From the NCBI GenBank assembly GCA_002373975.1, contig DFKZ01000056.1:31077-95076 (forward strand): a stretch of DNA of 64,000 nt, read 5' to 3'. The translations under genes and the position numbers were made by a program. The stretch is from Lachnospiraceae bacterium UBA3632 (GTDB lineage Bacteria > Bacillota > Clostridia > Lachnospirales > Lachnospiraceae). The stretch's first letter is position 1. Each line of letters begins with the position of its first letter. The notes beneath the pieces were generated by a model. It was given only the letters and a program-made list of their open reading frames with translations, was not told the DNA's origin and did not search any database. This document shows positions 37,170 to 46,888 of the stretch, in pieces.

Positions 37170-38180
37170 ATGTCAGAAAATATCTATATTCCGGAAGGGT
37201 ACAAATCGGTACTCTCGCTGCGGGAAACACAGCATGCGATCAAGTTTATAAAGGATACTTTCCAGCAGACACTTTCATTTGCTGTGACGCTGGACAGGGT
37301 TACAGCGCCTCTTATAGTACGTTCGGGAAGCGGTATTAATGATGATCTGAACGGAGTGGAGAGAAAAGTAAATTTCGATATGCTGGCTGATAACGGTGAG
37401 GCTGAAGTGGTTCAGTCTCTGGCAAAGTGGAAGAGAATGGCTCTCTACCGCTACGGATACAGTGCAGGGGAAGGCATCTACACCGATATGAACGCTATCC
37501 GCCGTGATGATAAGATGGATAATGTACACTCGATCTTTGTTGATCAGTGGGACTGGGAAAAGGTGATCACAAGGGAGCAGAGGAATATTGATTTCCTTAA
37601 GGAAACGGTGCGCTCCATTGTTAAAGCCATAGTGTTTACAAAAAGACAGGTTACATTAAGATATCCCGATCTGAATGCACAGATCGTGGAGGAGCCTTTC
37701 TTTATCACCACTCAGGAGCTCGAGGATATGTATCCCGGTAAGACTGCAAAAGAGCGTGAGCGCCTTATCACAAAGGAGCACAAGACCGTATTCTTGATGC
37801 AGATCGGAAAGATGCTCAAGAGCGGAGAGCCTCATGACGGACGTGCTCCCGACTATGATGACTGGGATCTTAACGGAGATATTCTTTTCTGGGATGATGT
37901 TATCGATGATGCGCTCGAGATTTCCTCCATGGGTATCAGAGTGGATGCAGCCTCTCTTGCAAGCCAGTTAAAGGCTGCAAACGCAGAGGACCGCATGCAG
38001 TATAAATATCATCAGATGATCGCAAACGATACGCTTCCGCTGACCATTGGCGGCGGTATCGGACAGTCAAGACTCTGCATGTTCCTGCTTGAAAAGGCGC
38101 ATATCTGCGAGGTTCAGGCATCTGTATGGCCTCAGGAAATGATAGATATCTGTGAAAAGAACGGGATGCATCTGTTATGA
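37170..38180 (+). CDS. asnA: Aspartate-ammonia ligase (AsnA-type asparagine synthetase)
   Basis: ATP-dependent, ammonia-using asparagine synthetase of 336 residues, structurally related to class II tRNA synthetases. Typical motifs: the N-terminal LRETQHAIKFIKDTFQ, VTAPLIVRSGSGINDDLNG, and the C-terminal LPLTIGGGIGQSRLCMFLL. An AGGAG site precedes the ATG. The stop overlaps the next gene (ATGA). It forms an operon with asnS and a HAD phosphatase. Confidence 0.96.
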   Translation: MSENIYIPEGYKSVLSLRETQHAIKFIKDTFQQTLSFAVTLDRVTAPLIVRSGSGINDDLNGVERKVNFDMLADNGEAEVVQSLAKWKRMALYRYGYSAGEGIYTDMNAIRRDDKMDNVHSIFVDQWDWEKVITREQRNIDFLKETVRSIVKAIVFTKRQVTLRYPDLNAQIVEEPFFITTQELEDMYPGKTAKERERLITKEHKTVFLMQIGKMLKSGEPHDGRAPDYDDWDLNGDILFWDDVIDDALEISSMGIRVDAASLASQLKAANAEDRMQYKYHQMIANDTLPLTIGGGIGQSRLCMFLLEKAHICEVQASVWPQEMIDICEKNGMHLL

Positions 38181-38833
38181 TAAAGAATGTTATCTTTGAT
38201 ATAGACGGAACCCTGTGGAATTCCACGGAGATCTGTGCTGAAGGCTGGCGAAGGGCTGTAAAAGAGACCGGTCATTCAAAGGTTGTCATCACGGGAGAAA
38301 TATTAAAAAAAGAATTTGGTCTGCCGATGAATATCATCGCAGACCATGTCTTTTATGATGTGGATGACCAGGATAAGAAAGACGAGATCCTGAAGCTTTG
38401 CTGTAAGTATGAGCACGAGCTCTTAGAGGTAAATGAAAAGGATATTTCGTATCCCGGTATCAAGGATGAGATAAAAAAACTTGCCGGATCTTACCGCCTT
38501 TTTATCGTGAGCAACTGCCAGAAAGGTTATATTCCGCTTGTTATGGGAAAGCTTGGGATAACAGACTGTATAGAAGATCATCTTTGTTTTGGTGAGACGC
38601 GCCTCACAAAGGGTGAGACGATGATGCAGCTTATGGAAAGATGCGGGCTCTCGAAGGACGAAACCATCTATGTAGGAGACACTGCGGGAGACAAGGAAGC
38701 CGCTCGGTTTGCAGGCGTGAAGTTTCTTTATGCATCGTATGGGTTTGGTAATCTGGAAAATGAGGAGTATGTAGCAAATTCACCAAAAATGATAAGTCAT
38801 TTTTTACTCGAACATAATCTAAACAATTTATAA
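38177..38833 (+). CDS. HAD-superfamily hydrolase
   Basis: A 218-residue phosphatase of the phosphoglycolate-phosphatase or beta-phosphoglucomutase type. Motif I is FDIDGTLWNS, motif II VSNCQKGY, motif III around the Lys of LTKGETM, motif IV YVGDTAGDKEAA. The cap is inserted between motif I and II (C1 type). It is translationally coupled to asnA by a 4-base overlap. Substrate unknown. Confidence 0.88.
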   Translation: MIKNVIFDIDGTLWNSTEICAEGWRRAVKETGHSKVVITGEILKKEFGLPMNIIADHVFYDVDDQDKKDEILKLCCKYEHELLEVNEKDISYPGIKDEIKKLAGSYRLFIVSNCQKGYIPLVMGKLGITDCIEDHLCFGETRLTKGETMMQLMERCGLSKDETIYVGDTAGDKEAARFAGVKFLYASYGFGNLENEEYVANSPKMISHFLLEHNLNNL

Positions 38834-38899
38834 ACTGTATTGAATTAGTTAGTTGCACTGCTTACTCTTCTTAACAAAAGTAAGAAAAAGTAAGAAAAT

Positions 38900-38945
38900 G
38901 CCTCTCTCGTCTGTCCACGAGAGAGGCGGCTCTCTCTTAAGAGAG
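38900..38945. terminator. Strong hairpin plus palindrome between convergent operons
   Basis: GCCTCTCTCGT (38900-38910) pairs with ACGAGAGAGGC (38917-38927), an 11-bp perfect stem with 6-base loop; on the minus strand it is followed by a T-rich ATTTTCTT, so it likely ends tyrA transcripts. A second palindrome, CTCTCTTAAGAGAG (38932-38945), follows and could pair alternatively with the first arm. Confidence 0.65.
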
Positions 38946-38963
38946 TAAATCGTCATACTCAAG

Positions 38964-38990
38964 GCATCCACTTTGGAGTGGGTGCTTTTT
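38964..38990 (+). terminator. Terminator of asnS-asnA-HAD
   Basis: GCATCCACT (38964-38972) pairs with AGTGGGTGC (38977-38985) around TTGG, followed by five T. Confidence 0.85.
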
Positions 38991-39032
38991 CTATACACAA
39001 ATATAGCACAACCGGATGGATTATTCAAGTGT

Positions 39033-40139
39033 TCATCTATGGATCGTGTAACGTTTATCCTCGAGCACATGCGCTGCGGTATCGAGTTCGTCCTGCGTAT
39101 AGAACTCGATGCGCATGTTACCGCCCTGATACTCACTGTTGTGGATAATCCCGATATTCTTAATGCTGATGCCGCGTGTTGCAAGAAGAGTAGCGATCGT
39201 GGCCAGAGCACCCGGTTCATCGGCGATATCTACAAAGAGACGGTAGTTTACTTTTATGGGACCGCTGCCTACAGTAGTGAAAGAATCTCTGTATTCACGG
39301 GCGGTGTCGAATAGTTCATGAATATCGCTGCCTTTATGCTCTGTGAGTGAATCATCGATCTTTTTAAGAGAACCGATGTAATCCTCAAGGAGCTTTTTTA
39401 TGTTGTTCGTGTTCGACATGCAGATCTGTTCCCACATATCGGAAGAAGAGGATGCGATCCTGGTGATATCTTTGAAACCGCCTGCCGCAACCAGCTTCAT
39501 AACGCCTTCCGCGGAATCGGAATCCCTTACGAGATTAACGAGGGATGCAGCGATAAGGTGGGGGAGATGGCTTATTCCCGCTACGATATAATCATGCTGC
39601 TCGTATGTCAGGATCAAGGGAATGGAATCGAATGATTCCACCAGGGTTTTATATTCCTCTACTTTTTCTGCCGGAACCTTATCGGTGGGGGTGAGGATAT
39701 AATAGGCATTCTGTAAAATGGATGATTTGGAATTGGTATAACCCACACGTTCACTTCCTGCCATGGGGTGCGCACCGATAAAATTGGCTTCCATATCAAG
39801 GCGTTTGGCCGCCTCATGAATGCCTGTCTTTACGCTTCCTACATCCGTAATGATGCAGGAAGAGGAGATGACGGGCTTTAACATCTCAAGAAATTCTTCG
39901 TTTTTCTGAACGGGAGCACACAGGAATATATAATCACATTCGGAAAAGGCTTTAAAACCGTCCGATTCAAAATCTTTCTGATATACGGCTTTATTTACCA
40001 CGCCGTCAGAGATGGCTTCGTCCAGTGAAGCGGCGCTTCTGTTATATGCGATTATCGTGGCGTCCCGCTGTTTTTCACGGATGGCTCTTGCCACAGATCC
40101 TCCGATCAGGCCGAGACTGATAAAACCGTAAGTTGACAT
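39033..40139 (-). CDS. tyrA: Prephenate dehydrogenase with ACT domain
   Basis: Tyrosine biosynthesis: oxidative decarboxylation of prephenate. The 368 residues comprise an NAD-binding fold (ISLGLIGGSVARAI), the dehydrogenase motifs IIAYNRS, VGSVKTGIHEA and FIGAHPMAGSE, and a C-terminal ACT domain (about 295-368) with VDIADEPGALATIATLLATR, which usually gives feedback by tyrosine. Monofunctional; no chorismate mutase domain. It faces away from the LtaS-GDPD gene. Confidence 0.95.
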   Translation of the reverse strand: MSTYGFISLGLIGGSVARAIREKQRDATIIAYNRSAASLDEAISDGVVNKAVYQKDFESDGFKAFSECDYIFLCAPVQKNEEFLEMLKPVISSSCIITDVGSVKTGIHEAAKRLDMEANFIGAHPMAGSERVGYTNSKSSILQNAYYILTPTDKVPAEKVEEYKTLVESFDSIPLILTYEQHDYIVAGISHLPHLIAASLVNLVRDSDSAEGVMKLVAAGGFKDITRIASSSSDMWEQICMSNTNNIKKLLEDYIGSLKKIDDSLTEHKGSDIHELFDTAREYRDSFTTVGSGPIKVNYRLFVDIADEPGALATIATLLATRGISIKNIGIIHNSEYQGGNMRIEFYTQDELDTAAHVLEDKRYTIHR

Positions 40140-40231
40140 AATTCAAATTTTCTCTTTCACGTTGTTCTGATTTTTCCGGCTGAATAGTTATGTAAACTAA
40201 CAAAACAACCCCTCATTTTTTGTCTTAAAGT

Positions 40232-40262
40232 ATTATATAACGCATTATTATGATATAGTCAA
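40232..40262 (-). promoter_or_regulatory. Promoter of tyrA
   Basis: Read on the minus strand, TTGACT (40262-40257), a 19-base spacer and TATAAT (40237-40232). Confidence 0.5.
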
Positions 40263-40291
40263 CCTAAAAGGTAGCATATCTTGTGGTTTTA

Positions 40292-40300
40292 TGCTATAAT
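40292..40300 (+). promoter_or_regulatory. Extended -10 promoter of the LtaS-GDPD gene
   Basis: TGCTATAAT, an extended -10 without an evident -35 box, about 62 bases before the start codon. Confidence 0.6.
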
Positions 40301-40361
40301 TTCCTCTGTATGGATTAACGGATGAAATATTATTTATTTCTATGATATTGGGAATGAGAAG

Positions 40362-43190
40362 ATGATCGGAAAATTGTTTGAGAGAATTAAAGGTTTGTTT
40401 GAATTCAGCCGGGTGAGGATTATTATTTCAGCGGCTTTATTTATTACGCTTACAGCCTTGTTTTTTGTGTTTGGCGGTTTTTCTCTCAAGCATCTGGTTT
40501 ATACTGTTTTCTTTGCGGCGGGAAGTGCAGTGCTCATCCTGATGAAAAGACTGCCTCTTAAGCTGTCTTTCGTCGTGTTGGCGGTTTATCTGCCTGCAGT
40601 TCCTTTCGTGCTGTTTAAACGCATGGAGCTGCCGGTTGGCTCTCTGGATTTTATGTCTAAAAAAGGAGTGCTTCTCAGCGTTCTTTTGATCTATTGCCTT
40701 TGGATCATATGCTTTATTATTAGTCAGAGGATAGGGCTTGCCCTTGCAATCGGTAATATTCTGATATTTATTTCCACAGTAGTGGAATTCTATGTGGCAG
40801 TATTCAGGGGAGTGGTTGTCAGCTTTGAAGATTTCAAGCTGATGAATACCATGGTTTCTGTGTGGGGAAATTATGATTATACTCCTTCGTCGGAACTGTA
40901 TTATTCCTTTGTGTGGTTCCTTTTCTTTATACTGCTGGCATTTAAGCTTGGAATAAGCCCCAAGGAGATAAGAGAAGCGTATCCTAAATACCCTGCGCTG
41001 CCGGTTCATATTGCGGGAAGTGTAGCGGGGGCGGCATTAAGCGCAGGCTTTTTGTGTATTATCCTTGTCACACCTTTTCTTGAAAATCACGGATTTGACG
41101 ACAGCCATATCTCACAGGCAAGCCTTGACAGGCAGTACGGATGGCTTTCCTATCCCTTTGTCGAATACAGAATGGCGCAGATATATGCACCCCCGGGATA
41201 TGGGCCGGAAAAGCTTAAAGAGATCGCCGATAAAGCTACGCAGGAATTTGATCCCTTAAGGCCGTCAACCGACGAAAGGCCAAACATCATACTTATCATG
41301 AATGAAGCCTTGAGTGATGTCAGGTACCTGGGAAATATCGAAACAAACGAACCTGTCATGCCATATCTCGATTCGCTTTATTCCGACGAACATGCTATCA
41401 GGGGAAAGCTATATACTCCGGTACTTGGCGGCATGACCGTAAACACTGAATTTGAAGCCCTGACGGGCTTTTCTACCAGGTTCCTTCCGACAAGCATTAT
41501 TCCCTATATGGGGAATATCAAAGAAGATATGCCTTCGCTTTGCTACGAGCTCGAAAGCCTTGGATACGATTCGATGGCGGTTCATCCCAATATGGCGGTG
41601 GCCTATGGGCGTGATGAAGTATACGGACATTTCGGATTTGATGAATTTGTATCGTTTGAAAACCAGCATTACCCTGCCGATATGGAGGGAAGGCATTATA
41701 CCAGCGATAAGGTGAATTATGATGAACTGATATACAGGTACGAAAACCGCAGCAGTGATAAGCCTCTGTTTATATTTGATGTTACGATCCAGAATCATTC
41801 GCCTTACTGGAATAAAGACAGGCAGATGCGCATAACGCAGATAGGGGAGGAAAGCGGAGATTTCGGAGAACTCTTTTGTCAGGAGGAAACTTACCTCGAT
41901 CTGATAAAGAGGTCTGATGAAGCTTTTAAGTATCTGACGGATTATTTTTCGAATGTGGATGAGCCTACCGTTATATGCATGTTCGGCGATCACGAAGCAA
42001 TTCATACCGACGAGTTTTACAATAAGATTTACGCCGGACGTGATCTTTCCGAAATCGAAAAGATGCAGCTTAAATACATCACTCCTTATGTGATCTGGAC
42101 GAATTACGATATAGAGCTTAAAGACCTTGGAGACTTTTCGGCCAACTATCTGGGTGCTGTGCTTCTTGAGGAACTGGGGCTTCCGATGTCCGATTTCAGA
42201 AAAGTGCAGATGTCTTATTTTGAAAGATATCCCATCCTTTCGGGAAAGCAGATAACCGACAGCGCCGGAATAACCCTCGAGGAGGATGTTAAAAGAAACG
42301 ACGAGCGGCTGGCAGACTATAAGATGTTCCAGTATAATGCCATGTATTCCGGGGACACCGACTGGTCACTGTTTACACCCGGGGAATACACGGACGCGGA
42401 CGGACAAAACGACGCGGTTTTGAGAGACTGGCAGGACTACACGGCCATAGCTCACGCCCTCGGAGAGACGGGAGAGGGAATAGGCGGGACCAACAGCCTG
42501 GAGGCTTTCCTGTACAGCTATAAAAAAGGATATAAAGTGTTTGAGGGAGACCTTAGGACAGCCGCGGACGGAAAGATCATTTTAAGACACGACTGGACAT
42601 ACGATTTCGGACAGGCCGAAAGCTTTGGATGGAATGATGAAAGCGAGCACCGCATTCCGACATCCGATGAGTTCCTGAACACCCCTATATACGGCAAATA
42701 CACCCCGCTTTCCCTTGAAGAGTGGTTTGCGATAATGGATGAACATCCGGACATATGGTTCGTGACCGATACAAAGGAAGCCGATTCCATGCCGGAATAC
42801 TTTAAGGAAATAGTCGACACTGCAATAGATAACGGTTACGAGGATGTGCTAAAGAGAGTGATTGTCCAGCTGTATTATCAGGATATGTATGATGAGGTGG
42901 ACCAGGTTTATCACTTTGATAATTATATCCTTACGCTGTACTATTCGGGCTATCCGGAAGACCCTTCAGAGATGATAGATTTCCTTGAAACAAAGGGGAT
43001 CAAGGGGCTTACAATGCCATACACAACATGGGATGAAAAGGTTAAGGATGATCTGAAGGATACTCATGGTTTTGAGATCTATCTGCATACGGTCAACGAC
43101 ACCCGTGAAGCAAAGAGGCTTTTGGAGGACGTGGACGGACTGTACACAGACTGCATAACCGAAAAGCAGATGGAGAGGATGAAATATTGA
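40362..43190 (+). CDS. LtaS-family phosphoglycerol transferase fused to a GDPD-like domain
   Basis: A 942-residue membrane protein. About residues 17-250 hold the membrane spans. The extracellular sulfatase-fold domain (about 300-620) has the LtaS-family residues: NIILIMNEALSD, the nucleophile Thr359 in GGMTVNTEF, TIQNHSPY and MFGDHEA. A GDPD-type domain occupies about 690-942: His698, Glu728 and Asp730 in EGDLRTAADG, and His743 in LRHDW. The usual HRG is HAL here, and the PENT segment is GGTNS, so phosphate contacts differ. Both domains would face outside. LtaS enzymes build poly-glycerolphosphate from phosphatidylglycerol; GDPD enzymes cleave glycerophosphodiesters. One protein may thus build and trim or recycle the polymer. 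Fusion role is inference. Confidence 0.9.
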   Translation: MIGKLFERIKGLFEFSRVRIIISAALFITLTALFFVFGGFSLKHLVYTVFFAAGSAVLILMKRLPLKLSFVVLAVYLPAVPFVLFKRMELPVGSLDFMSKKGVLLSVLLIYCLWIICFIISQRIGLALAIGNILIFISTVVEFYVAVFRGVVVSFEDFKLMNTMVSVWGNYDYTPSSELYYSFVWFLFFILLAFKLGISPKEIREAYPKYPALPVHIAGSVAGAALSAGFLCIILVTPFLENHGFDDSHISQASLDRQYGWLSYPFVEYRMAQIYAPPGYGPEKLKEIADKATQEFDPLRPSTDERPNIILIMNEALSDVRYLGNIETNEPVMPYLDSLYSDEHAIRGKLYTPVLGGMTVNTEFEALTGFSTRFLPTSIIPYMGNIKEDMPSLCYELESLGYDSMAVHPNMAVAYGRDEVYGHFGFDEFVSFENQHYPADMEGRHYTSDKVNYDELIYRYENRSSDKPLFIFDVTIQNHSPYWNKDRQMRITQIGEESGDFGELFCQEETYLDLIKRSDEAFKYLTDYFSNVDEPTVICMFGDHEAIHTDEFYNKIYAGRDLSEIEKMQLKYITPYVIWTNYDIELKDLGDFSANYLGAVLLEELGLPMSDFRKVQMSYFERYPILSGKQITDSAGITLEEDVKRNDERLADYKMFQYNAMYSGDTDWSLFTPGEYTDADGQNDAVLRDWQDYTAIAHALGETGEGIGGTNSLEAFLYSYKKGYKVFEGDLRTAADGKIILRHDWTYDFGQAESFGWNDESEHRIPTSDEFLNTPIYGKYTPLSLEEWFAIMDEHPDIWFVTDTKEADSMPEYFKEIVDTAIDNGYEDVLKRVIVQLYYQDMYDEVDQVYHFDNYILTLYYSGYPEDPSEMIDFLETKGIKGLTMPYTTWDEKVKDDLKDTHGFEIYLHTVNDTREAKRLLEDVDGLYTDCITEKQMERMKY

Positions 43191-43250
43191 TAAAAATGCC
43201 TGAAAGAGGTAAAATAATAGATTGAAATTTATTTTGCAGAGGAGTCTGAA

Positions 43251-45662
43251 ATGAAAGAATACTACAACCATCATGAAGTAGAACCAAAGTGGCAGAAAAT
43301 CTGGGATGACGAGAAAGCTTTTGCGACCAGCACCGACTATTCAAAGCCTAAGTATTACGCCCTCGTTGAGTTCCCTTATCCCTCGGGTCAGGGACTGCAT
43401 GTAGGTCACCCCAGACCTTATACCGCACTTGATATCGTGGCCAGAAAGCGCCGCATGCAGGGATATAATGTGCTTTATCCCATGGGCTGGGATGCTTTCG
43501 GACTCCCTACCGAGAACTATGCGATAAAGAATCATATCCATCCCAAGATCGTTACCAAGAATAATGTGGAGCGCTTCAAGAATCAGCTTCACAGCCTTGG
43601 ATACTCCTTTGACTGGGACAGAGAGATCAATACCACCGATCCCGGATATTATCACTGGACACAGTGGATATTCCTCAAGCTCTTTAATGCAGGACTTGCC
43701 TACAAGACCGAGATGCCCATCAACTGGTGTACATCATGTAAGGTAGGGCTGGCAAATGAAGAGGTGGTAAACGGTGTCTGTGAGAGATGCGGAAGCGAAG
43801 TAGTCCGCAAAGTTAAGAGCCAGTGGATGCTTAAGATCACTGAGTATGCCGAAAAGCTGATAGAGGGTCTCGACAGCGTTGACTATGTTGAGAGGATCGC
43901 AACACAGCAGAAAAACTGGATCGGAAAGAGCACAGGTGCCGAGGTACAGTTCGCTCTCACCGGAAAAGAAGATAAGCTTACTGTTTACACCACCAGATGC
44001 GATACACTTTTCGGAGCAACCTATATGGTAATGAGCCCCGAGCATCCTTATATCGACAAGTATAAAGACAGCATCTCCAACTGGGATGAGGTATGCGCTT
44101 ACCGTGAGGAAGCATCCAAAAAGTCCGACTTCGAGCGTGCTGAGCTTGCCAAGGATAAGACCGGTGTTGAGCTCAAGGGCCTTACAGCCACCAATCCCGT
44201 TACCGGCAAAGAGATTCCCATCTGGATATCCGATTATGTACTCATGAGCTACGGAACAGGTGCCATCATGGCTGTTCCCGCACATGACGAAAGAGACTGG
44301 GATTTTGCAAAGAAGTTCAACCTTCCGATAATTGAAGTTGTTGCCGGAAGCGATGTTCCTGTTACCGAGAAGGTTTATACCGATGTTGCAACAGGTACAC
44401 TCGTTAACTCCGGATTCCTCAACGGCCTTTCCGTAGCAGATGCAAAGGCAAAGATGATCGAGTACCTGGAGAGCAACAAGATCGGATGTGCCAAGACCAA
44501 TTACAAGCTTCGCGACTGGGTATTTTCACGTCAGAGATACTGGGGTGAGCCCATTCCCATTATCCACTGCGATAAGTGCGGATATGTGCCTCTCAAGGAG
44601 GAAGAGCTTCCTCTTATGCTTCCCGAGGTAGAAAGCTACATGCCTACCGACAATGGAGAGAGTCCTCTTGCAGCCATGACAGAGTGGGTCAATGTCAAGT
44701 GCCCCAAGTGCGGCGGCGATGCGAAGAGAGAGACAGATACCATGCCTCAGTGGGCAGGATCTTCATGGTACTTCCTGCGCTATACAGATCCCAAGAACGA
44801 TAAGGAGCTTGCAAGCAAGGAGGCGCTTAAATACTGGCTTCCCGTTGACTGGTATAACGGAGGAATGGAGCATACCACCCTTCACCTTCTGTATTCCAGA
44901 TTCTGGCACAGATTCCTTTACGATCAGGGTGTGGTTCCCACCAAGGAGCCTTACGCAAAGCGTACAAGCCACGGCATGATCCTGGGCGAAAACGGCGAGA
45001 AGATGAGTAAATCCCGCGGAAACGTTGTTAATCCCGATGATATCGTAAGGGACTACGGAGCTGATACCCTGCGTACATACGAGATGTTCATAGGCGCCTT
45101 TGATCAGGCAGCCGCATGGAGCGAGGACGGAGTTAAGGGATGCAGAAGATTCCTCGAGAGGGTATGGAAGCTGCAGGAGATCCTTACTGACGGCGACAGC
45201 TACTCATCAGATCTGGAAGCAAAAATGCACCAGACCATCAAGAAGGTATCGAGCGATTTCGAGAGCCTTAAGTATAACACCGCGATCGCAGCAATGATGG
45301 CTCTTATAAATGACTTTTATAAGAAGGGCAGCGTAAATCGTGCAGAATTCGGTACACTGCTTCGCCTGCTCACACCTGTGGCTCCTCATATCACCGAAGA
45401 GCTCTGGGAGGCCAACGGATACGAGGGAAGGCTTTATAATGCCGCATGGCCCGAGTATTCCGACGAGAAGTGCGTTGAAGCGACAGTTACCATCGCAGTA
45501 CAGGTTAACGGTAAGCTCCGCGCCACCATCCAGGCACCCAAGGATGGCGATAAGGATGCGATAATCGCACAGGCCAAAGAGGCTGCAGCGGAAAAGATTA
45601 CCGGAAGCATCATCAAGGAGATATATGTTCCCGGAAAGATCGTAAATATAGTATGTAAGTAA
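43251..45662 (+). CDS. leuS: Leucyl-tRNA synthetase
   Basis: Class I synthetase of 803 residues. HIGH-type motif in YPSGQGLHVGHPRPYTALDI near the N-terminus, an editing domain (CP1) with VYTTRCDTLFGATYMV and YGTGAIMAVPAHDERDWDF, zinc-type Cys pairs in WCTSCKVGLANEEVV and CERCG, and the KMSKS motif as GEKMSKSRGNVVNPDDIV. Anticodon-binding domain at the C-terminus. A GAGGAG site precedes the ATG. No T-box leader is visible in the short gap to the upstream gene. Confidence 0.98.
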   Translation: MKEYYNHHEVEPKWQKIWDDEKAFATSTDYSKPKYYALVEFPYPSGQGLHVGHPRPYTALDIVARKRRMQGYNVLYPMGWDAFGLPTENYAIKNHIHPKIVTKNNVERFKNQLHSLGYSFDWDREINTTDPGYYHWTQWIFLKLFNAGLAYKTEMPINWCTSCKVGLANEEVVNGVCERCGSEVVRKVKSQWMLKITEYAEKLIEGLDSVDYVERIATQQKNWIGKSTGAEVQFALTGKEDKLTVYTTRCDTLFGATYMVMSPEHPYIDKYKDSISNWDEVCAYREEASKKSDFERAELAKDKTGVELKGLTATNPVTGKEIPIWISDYVLMSYGTGAIMAVPAHDERDWDFAKKFNLPIIEVVAGSDVPVTEKVYTDVATGTLVNSGFLNGLSVADAKAKMIEYLESNKIGCAKTNYKLRDWVFSRQRYWGEPIPIIHCDKCGYVPLKEEELPLMLPEVESYMPTDNGESPLAAMTEWVNVKCPKCGGDAKRETDTMPQWAGSSWYFLRYTDPKNDKELASKEALKYWLPVDWYNGGMEHTTLHLLYSRFWHRFLYDQGVVPTKEPYAKRTSHGMILGENGEKMSKSRGNVVNPDDIVRDYGADTLRTYEMFIGAFDQAAAWSEDGVKGCRRFLERVWKLQEILTDGDSYSSDLEAKMHQTIKKVSSDFESLKYNTAIAAMMALINDFYKKGSVNRAEFGTLLRLLTPVAPHITEELWEANGYEGRLYNAAWPEYSDEKCVEATVTIAVQVNGKLRATIQAPKDGDKDAIIAQAKEAAAEKITGSIIKEIYVPGKIVNIVCK

Positions 45663-45671
45663 AACTGTAAC

Positions 45672-46688
45672 ATGGCTGGCAAGATTTATATAACCGAAGA
45701 AGGAAAAAAGAATACAACAACCGAGAAAAAGACATATCAGCGCGCGGACGGAACCGTTGTGGCAAGGCCCTCCGCTGCGCGCACTTCAAGGACGGCAGAT
45801 GATACTAAAACGGCAGACAAAAAAACTGCTAAAGACAATAAGCATGACGAAGAGATAGAGGCATACGCAAGAAAAATGCTCCGTAAAAAAGAGCAGAGGC
45901 GCAATATCATCCTGATCGCGTGCGCTGCCCTTGCTGTGTTCGGAATAGGCTTTTTTATCGTAAATGAAGCCCTTAATCACAAAAAAGAGATAAGCTATCA
46001 GGCCCTCAGCGGCATCAGGGAACAGGCAAAAAACGATGCGCTGAAGATCGGTAACGATACTGCGGATGACGAGGTGGTGATCCATTATGACGGCGAGAAG
46101 GAGATCCCCGACGTGCTTCCCGAGTTTCAGGAAATGCTAAAGACCAACTCCAAGATAGTCGGCTGGATCACGATAGAAGATACCAAGATAGATTATCCCG
46201 TGGCGCAGACTACGGATAATGAATACTATCTAAATCATGACCTCAATCAGAAAGAAGACCGTAACGGTACCATATTCCTTGATACCAACTGCGATATTAT
46301 TGAACCCAGCACAAACCTTATCCTGTACGGACATCATATGCAGAGCGGTAATATGTTTGGCGGGCTCGGTAAATACGAGGATGAGAAATACTACGAAAAG
46401 CACAAATATATCACCTTTGATACTCTTTATGAGCACGGAACCTATGAGGTAATGTATGTGTTCCGCTCGCATGTGTATGCCGAGACGGAAGTAGCCTTTA
46501 AGTATTATCAGTTTATCGACGCATACAGCGAGGTTGAGTTTGACTCCTATATGCAGGAAATGGCTGATATGTCCTTTTACGATACTGGCGTGACCGCTTC
46601 ATTCGGAGACAGACTGCTAACCCTTTCCACCTGCGACTACCAGGAAAAGGACGGAAGATTCGTGGTGGTGGCAAAAAAAGTGAAATGA
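45672..46688 (+). CDS. srtB: Class B sortase
   Basis: A 338-residue membrane-anchored transpeptidase. A charged, Lys- and Thr-rich cytoplasmic N-terminus of about 75 residues precedes a span near 78-96. The sortase domain shows His221 in YGHHMQSGN, Cys321 in LSTCDY and Arg329 in DGRFVVV, spaced as in class B enzymes. It begins only 9 bases after leuS, with no evident Shine-Dalgarno. The next gene encodes an 1875-residue surface protein with PKTGD, its likely substrate. The cytoplasmic N-terminus is longer than usual. Confidence 0.92.
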   Translation: MAGKIYITEEGKKNTTTEKKTYQRADGTVVARPSAARTSRTADDTKTADKKTAKDNKHDEEIEAYARKMLRKKEQRRNIILIACAALAVFGIGFFIVNEALNHKKEISYQALSGIREQAKNDALKIGNDTADDEVVIHYDGEKEIPDVLPEFQEMLKTNSKIVGWITIEDTKIDYPVAQTTDNEYYLNHDLNQKEDRNGTIFLDTNCDIIEPSTNLILYGHHMQSGNMFGGLGKYEDEKYYEKHKYITFDTLYEHGTYEVMYVFRSHVYAETEVAFKYYQFIDAYSEVEFDSYMQEMADMSFYDTGVTASFGDRLLTLSTCDYQEKDGRFVVVAKKVK

Positions 46689-46784
46689 CCTTGTGACGCG
46701 GAAGATTATAAGCGTCTTAAGGTGGCCGAAAAATATTTTATAAAACGGCTAAATATTTTAAGCCCACATGCCGATATACAAAAT

Positions 46785-46808
46785 GGATTAGATTTAATCC
46801 GCCTTTTT
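46785..46808 (+). terminator. Weak terminator after the class B sortase
   Basis: GGATTA (46785-46790) pairs with TAATCC (46795-46800) around GATT, followed by GCCTTTTT. A second inverted repeat, GATAAA and TTTATC (46826-46840), is between it and the next gene and might be an operator. Confidence 0.5.
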
Positions 46809-46888
46809 GCGTGTTTACAAGACTTGATAAATAGTTTATCCGGGAACCGGACGTAAAGATCATATTCACGATCATGAGGAGAAATGAA

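Noticed and set aside
43191..43250. Possible T-box leader of leuS
   Set aside because: The gap to the upstream gene is only 60 bases and shows no T-box sequence or terminator pair.
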